Source: an uncultured Actinomycetes bacterium (GTDB lineage: Bacteria; Actinomycetota; Acidimicrobiia; Acidimicrobiales; Acidimicrobilacustridaceae). Taken from it: a stretch of DNA of 6,800 nucleotides. The notes under the pieces were generated by a model. That model was not told the DNA's origin and did no database searches. It saw only the letters and a program-made list of their open reading frames with translations. Position 1 is the first letter of the stretch. Each line of letters starts with the position of its first letter. Both the position numbers and the translations under genes were made by a program. The stretch lies in assembly GCA_945957335.1 (NCBI GenBank), contig CAMFLJ010000207.1, positions 1 through 6,800 on the forward strand, given 5' to 3'. Shown piece after piece: positions 5,173-6,800 of the stretch.

Positions 5173-6800
5173 TCAGTGCGTGGGGCGGAGCGGAGCCGCC
5201 GGGGCCAACGTCGGAGGCCGGCGCAGGTCGAGCGTCCGAGGGTACCCGTCGAGGCGGGCGACCTCGGCGAGGAGAGCGGCCACGTCGACCGCGCCGGGCG
5301 TGTGCCCGATGGTGTCGAAGCGGGCCGTGCGCCGGGCGTCGGCCTCGTTGGCGTTGACCGGGAAGCGGTCGTAGTTGCGGCCGCCCGGATGGCTCACCCG
5401 GTAGGTGCACCCGCCCATCGACCGGCCTGCGGCCAGGTCGACGACGTCGAACACCAACGGCGAGTGCACCTTGATCGTGGGGTGCAGCGCGGACGGCGGC
5501 TGCCAGGCCCGGTAGCGCACGCCGGCCACGAAGGTGCCGGGCACGGAGGTGGCCCGCAGCGGCACCACCCGGCCGTTGCACGTGACCACATGGCGGCCCG
5601 GGGTGAGCCCCTCGACCTTCACCTGCATGCGCTCGACGGAGGAGTCGACGAAGCGCGACGTGGCGCTGGCGACCACCTCCTCGCCCAGCACCAGCCACGG
5701 CTCGATGGCCCCGCGCAGCTCGACCCGCACGCCCTGCACCTCGACGGTGCCGAGGCGCGGGAAGCGGAACTCGAGGAACGGGTCGAGCCACGAGAGCTCG
5801 AAGGCGATGCCGTGGGCGACGAGGTCGTCGACGACCACGGCGATGTCGGCCGCCACCTCGTGGGGCAGCAGGAAGCGGTCGTGCAGCTCGGTACCCCACC
5901 GCACGAGGCGCTGGTCGAACGGGTCGTCCCACAGGCGCGCCACGAGCGAGCGCACGAGCAGCGCCTGCACGAGCGCCATCTCGTGGTGGGGCGGCATCTC
6001 GAAGCCGCGCAGCTCCACGAGGCCGAGGCGGCCCCGCTCGCCGTCGGGCGTGAAGAGCTTGTCGATGCAGAACTCGGCCCGGTGGGTGTTGCCGGTGAGG
6101 TCGACGAGGAGGTGGCGGAACAGGCGGTCGACGAGCCAGGGCGGCACGTCGGCACCGAGGCGGTCCATCTCGCCGAAGGCGATCTCGAGCTCGTCGAGGG
6201 CGTCGTGGCGGGCCTCGTCGATTCGCGGGGCCTGGCTGGTCGGGCCCACGAAGCGCCCCGAGAACAGGTACGAGAGCGAGGGGTGGTGCTGCCAGTAGGT
6301 GACCATGCTGCGCAGGAGCGCTGGTCGGCGCAGGAACGGGCTGTCGGCCGGCGTCTCGCCGCCGAGGGTGACGTGGTTGCCGCCGCCCGAGCCGGAGTGG
6401 GCGCCGTCGAGCTCGAACTTCTCGGTGCCGAGCCGGCACCGGCGGGCGCACTCGTAGAGCATCTCGGTGGTGGTGGCCAGCTCGTCCCACGAGCGGGCCG
6501 GCTGGAGGTTGACCTCGATGACGCCGGGGTCGGGCGTGACCACCAGGGTGCGGTTGTGCGGGTCGCGCGGGGGCGGGTAGCCCTCGATGACGACCGGCCG
6601 GCCGAGGGCGACGACCTCGTCCTCGACGACGGCGAGCAGCTCGACGGCGTCCTCGAAGTGGGTGAGCGGCGGGAGGAAGAGCGACAAGCGGCCGTCGCGC
6701 ACCTCCACCGACAGGGCGGTGGGCGGCGCGTCCTCGACGGGAACGAGCAGAGCCCGCGCCACCTCGCCGGGCGCCGCGGCGGTTGGCAGCGGGCGGCGCT
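5173..6800 (-). CDS. DUF2126 putative amidoligase, C-terminal part of a large transglutaminase/DUF2126 protein (5' end outside the window)
   Basis: The frame is open from the right edge to a TGA at 5173-5175, giving 541 residues of a longer protein. A GTG at 6762 lies in this frame, but the reading frame continues past it without a stop, and full-length relatives are about 1,100 residues with a transglutaminase domain first, so I treat it as internal. The visible part is nearly all DUF2126, described as a putative amidoligase with a glutamine-synthetase-like fold. Conserved stretches in order are VIEGYPPPRDP; GVIEVNLQP (6499-6525); LGTEKFELDG then a Gly-rich SGSGGGNH (about 6373-6430); PADSPFLRRP; YLFSGRFVGPTSQAPR; HRAEFCIDKLF (6052-6084); LVELRGFEMPPH (about 5986-6021); and near the end TIKVHSPLVFD and HPGGRNYDRFPVNA. 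The Gly-rich segment ending in His, and the Glu/Arg-rich strands, resemble ATP- and substrate-binding strands of glutamine synthetase; this is inference. It is the first visible gene of the minus-strand cluster, followed after 10 bases by the ATP-grasp/alpha-E gene. Confidence 0.93.
   Translation of the reverse strand, partial: RRPLPTAAAPGEVARALLVPVEDAPPTALSVEVRDGRLSLFLPPLTHFEDAVELLAVVEDEVVALGRPVVIEGYPPPRDPHNRTLVVTPDPGVIEVNLQPARSWDELATTTEMLYECARRCRLGTEKFELDGAHSGSGGGNHVTLGGETPADSPFLRRPALLRSMVTYWQHHPSLSYLFSGRFVGPTSQAPRIDEARHDALDELEIAFGEMDRLGADVPPWLVDRLFRHLLVDLTGNTHRAEFCIDKLFTPDGERGRLGLVELRGFEMPPHHEMALVQALLVRSLVARLWDDPFDQRLVRWGTELHDRFLLPHEVAADIAVVVDDLVAHGIAFELSWLDPFLEFRFPRLGTVEVQGVRVELRGAIEPWLVLGEEVVASATSRFVDSSVERMQVKVEGLTPGRHVVTCNGRVVPLRATSVPGTFVAGVRYRAWQPPSALHPTIKVHSPLVFDVVDLAAGRSMGGCTYRVSHPGGRNYDRFPVNANEADARRTARFDTIGHTPGAVDVAALLAEVARLDGYPRTLDLRRPPTLAPAAPLRPTH

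Noticed and set aside
5159..6490. A 443-codon minus-strand frame inside the DUF2126 gene
   Set aside because: It is Arg/Pro/Ala-rich without domains, and it overlaps a different minus-strand frame with continuous DUF2126 homology.
5173..6762. Treating the GTG at 6762 as the start of a complete 529-residue protein
   Set aside because: The frame stays open to the window edge, and known members have a transglutaminase domain and several hundred more residues ahead of this point.

Overview
The window is GC-rich throughout, with the heavy G/C third-position bias of a high-GC actinomycete-type genome. Two further points agree with that: a secreted lipoprotein that looks like the actinobacterial LppX/LprG group, and a GTG start with a strong Shine-Dalgarno. 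An Acidimicrobiia-like member of the Actinomycetota is my best guess, but this is inference from composition and gene content only. I see no tRNA, rRNA, CRISPR array, insertion sequence or phage gene.

Layout. Positions 1-138 (+) hold the last 45 codons of a protein with an acidic, Ala/Pro-rich tail that I cannot identify. It converges on the rest of the window, which is one minus-strand block read from right to left. The order is: the 3' part of a large DUF2126 putative amidoligase gene that enters from beyond the right edge (6800-5173); a fused circularly permuted ATP-grasp/alpha-E protein (5162-2580); a transglutaminase-like protein (2583-1669); and, after an 89-base gap, a lipoprotein (1579-191). 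The first three are very tightly packed, with a 10-base gap followed by a 4-base GTGA overlap, so they are almost certainly co-transcribed and translationally coupled. The gap before the lipoprotein holds a long imperfect inverted repeat that ends against the lipoprotein's Shine-Dalgarno.

Function. The three-gene core is the widespread but biochemically uncharacterised transglutaminase/ATP-grasp/alpha-E/DUF2126 system. Comparative genomics has predicted that it forms peptide or isopeptide-type bonds: two ATP-dependent carboxylate-amine ligase folds (ATP-grasp and glutamine-synthetase-like) plus papain-like transglutaminase-fold enzymes that could cleave or transfer amide bonds. Its substrate and product are not known to me. 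Related loci in other bacteria often include the proteasome-like protease Anbu. None is visible here, and the next gene downstream is an exported lipoprotein. Whether that lipoprotein works with the system or is only a neighbour is the main open question of this window.
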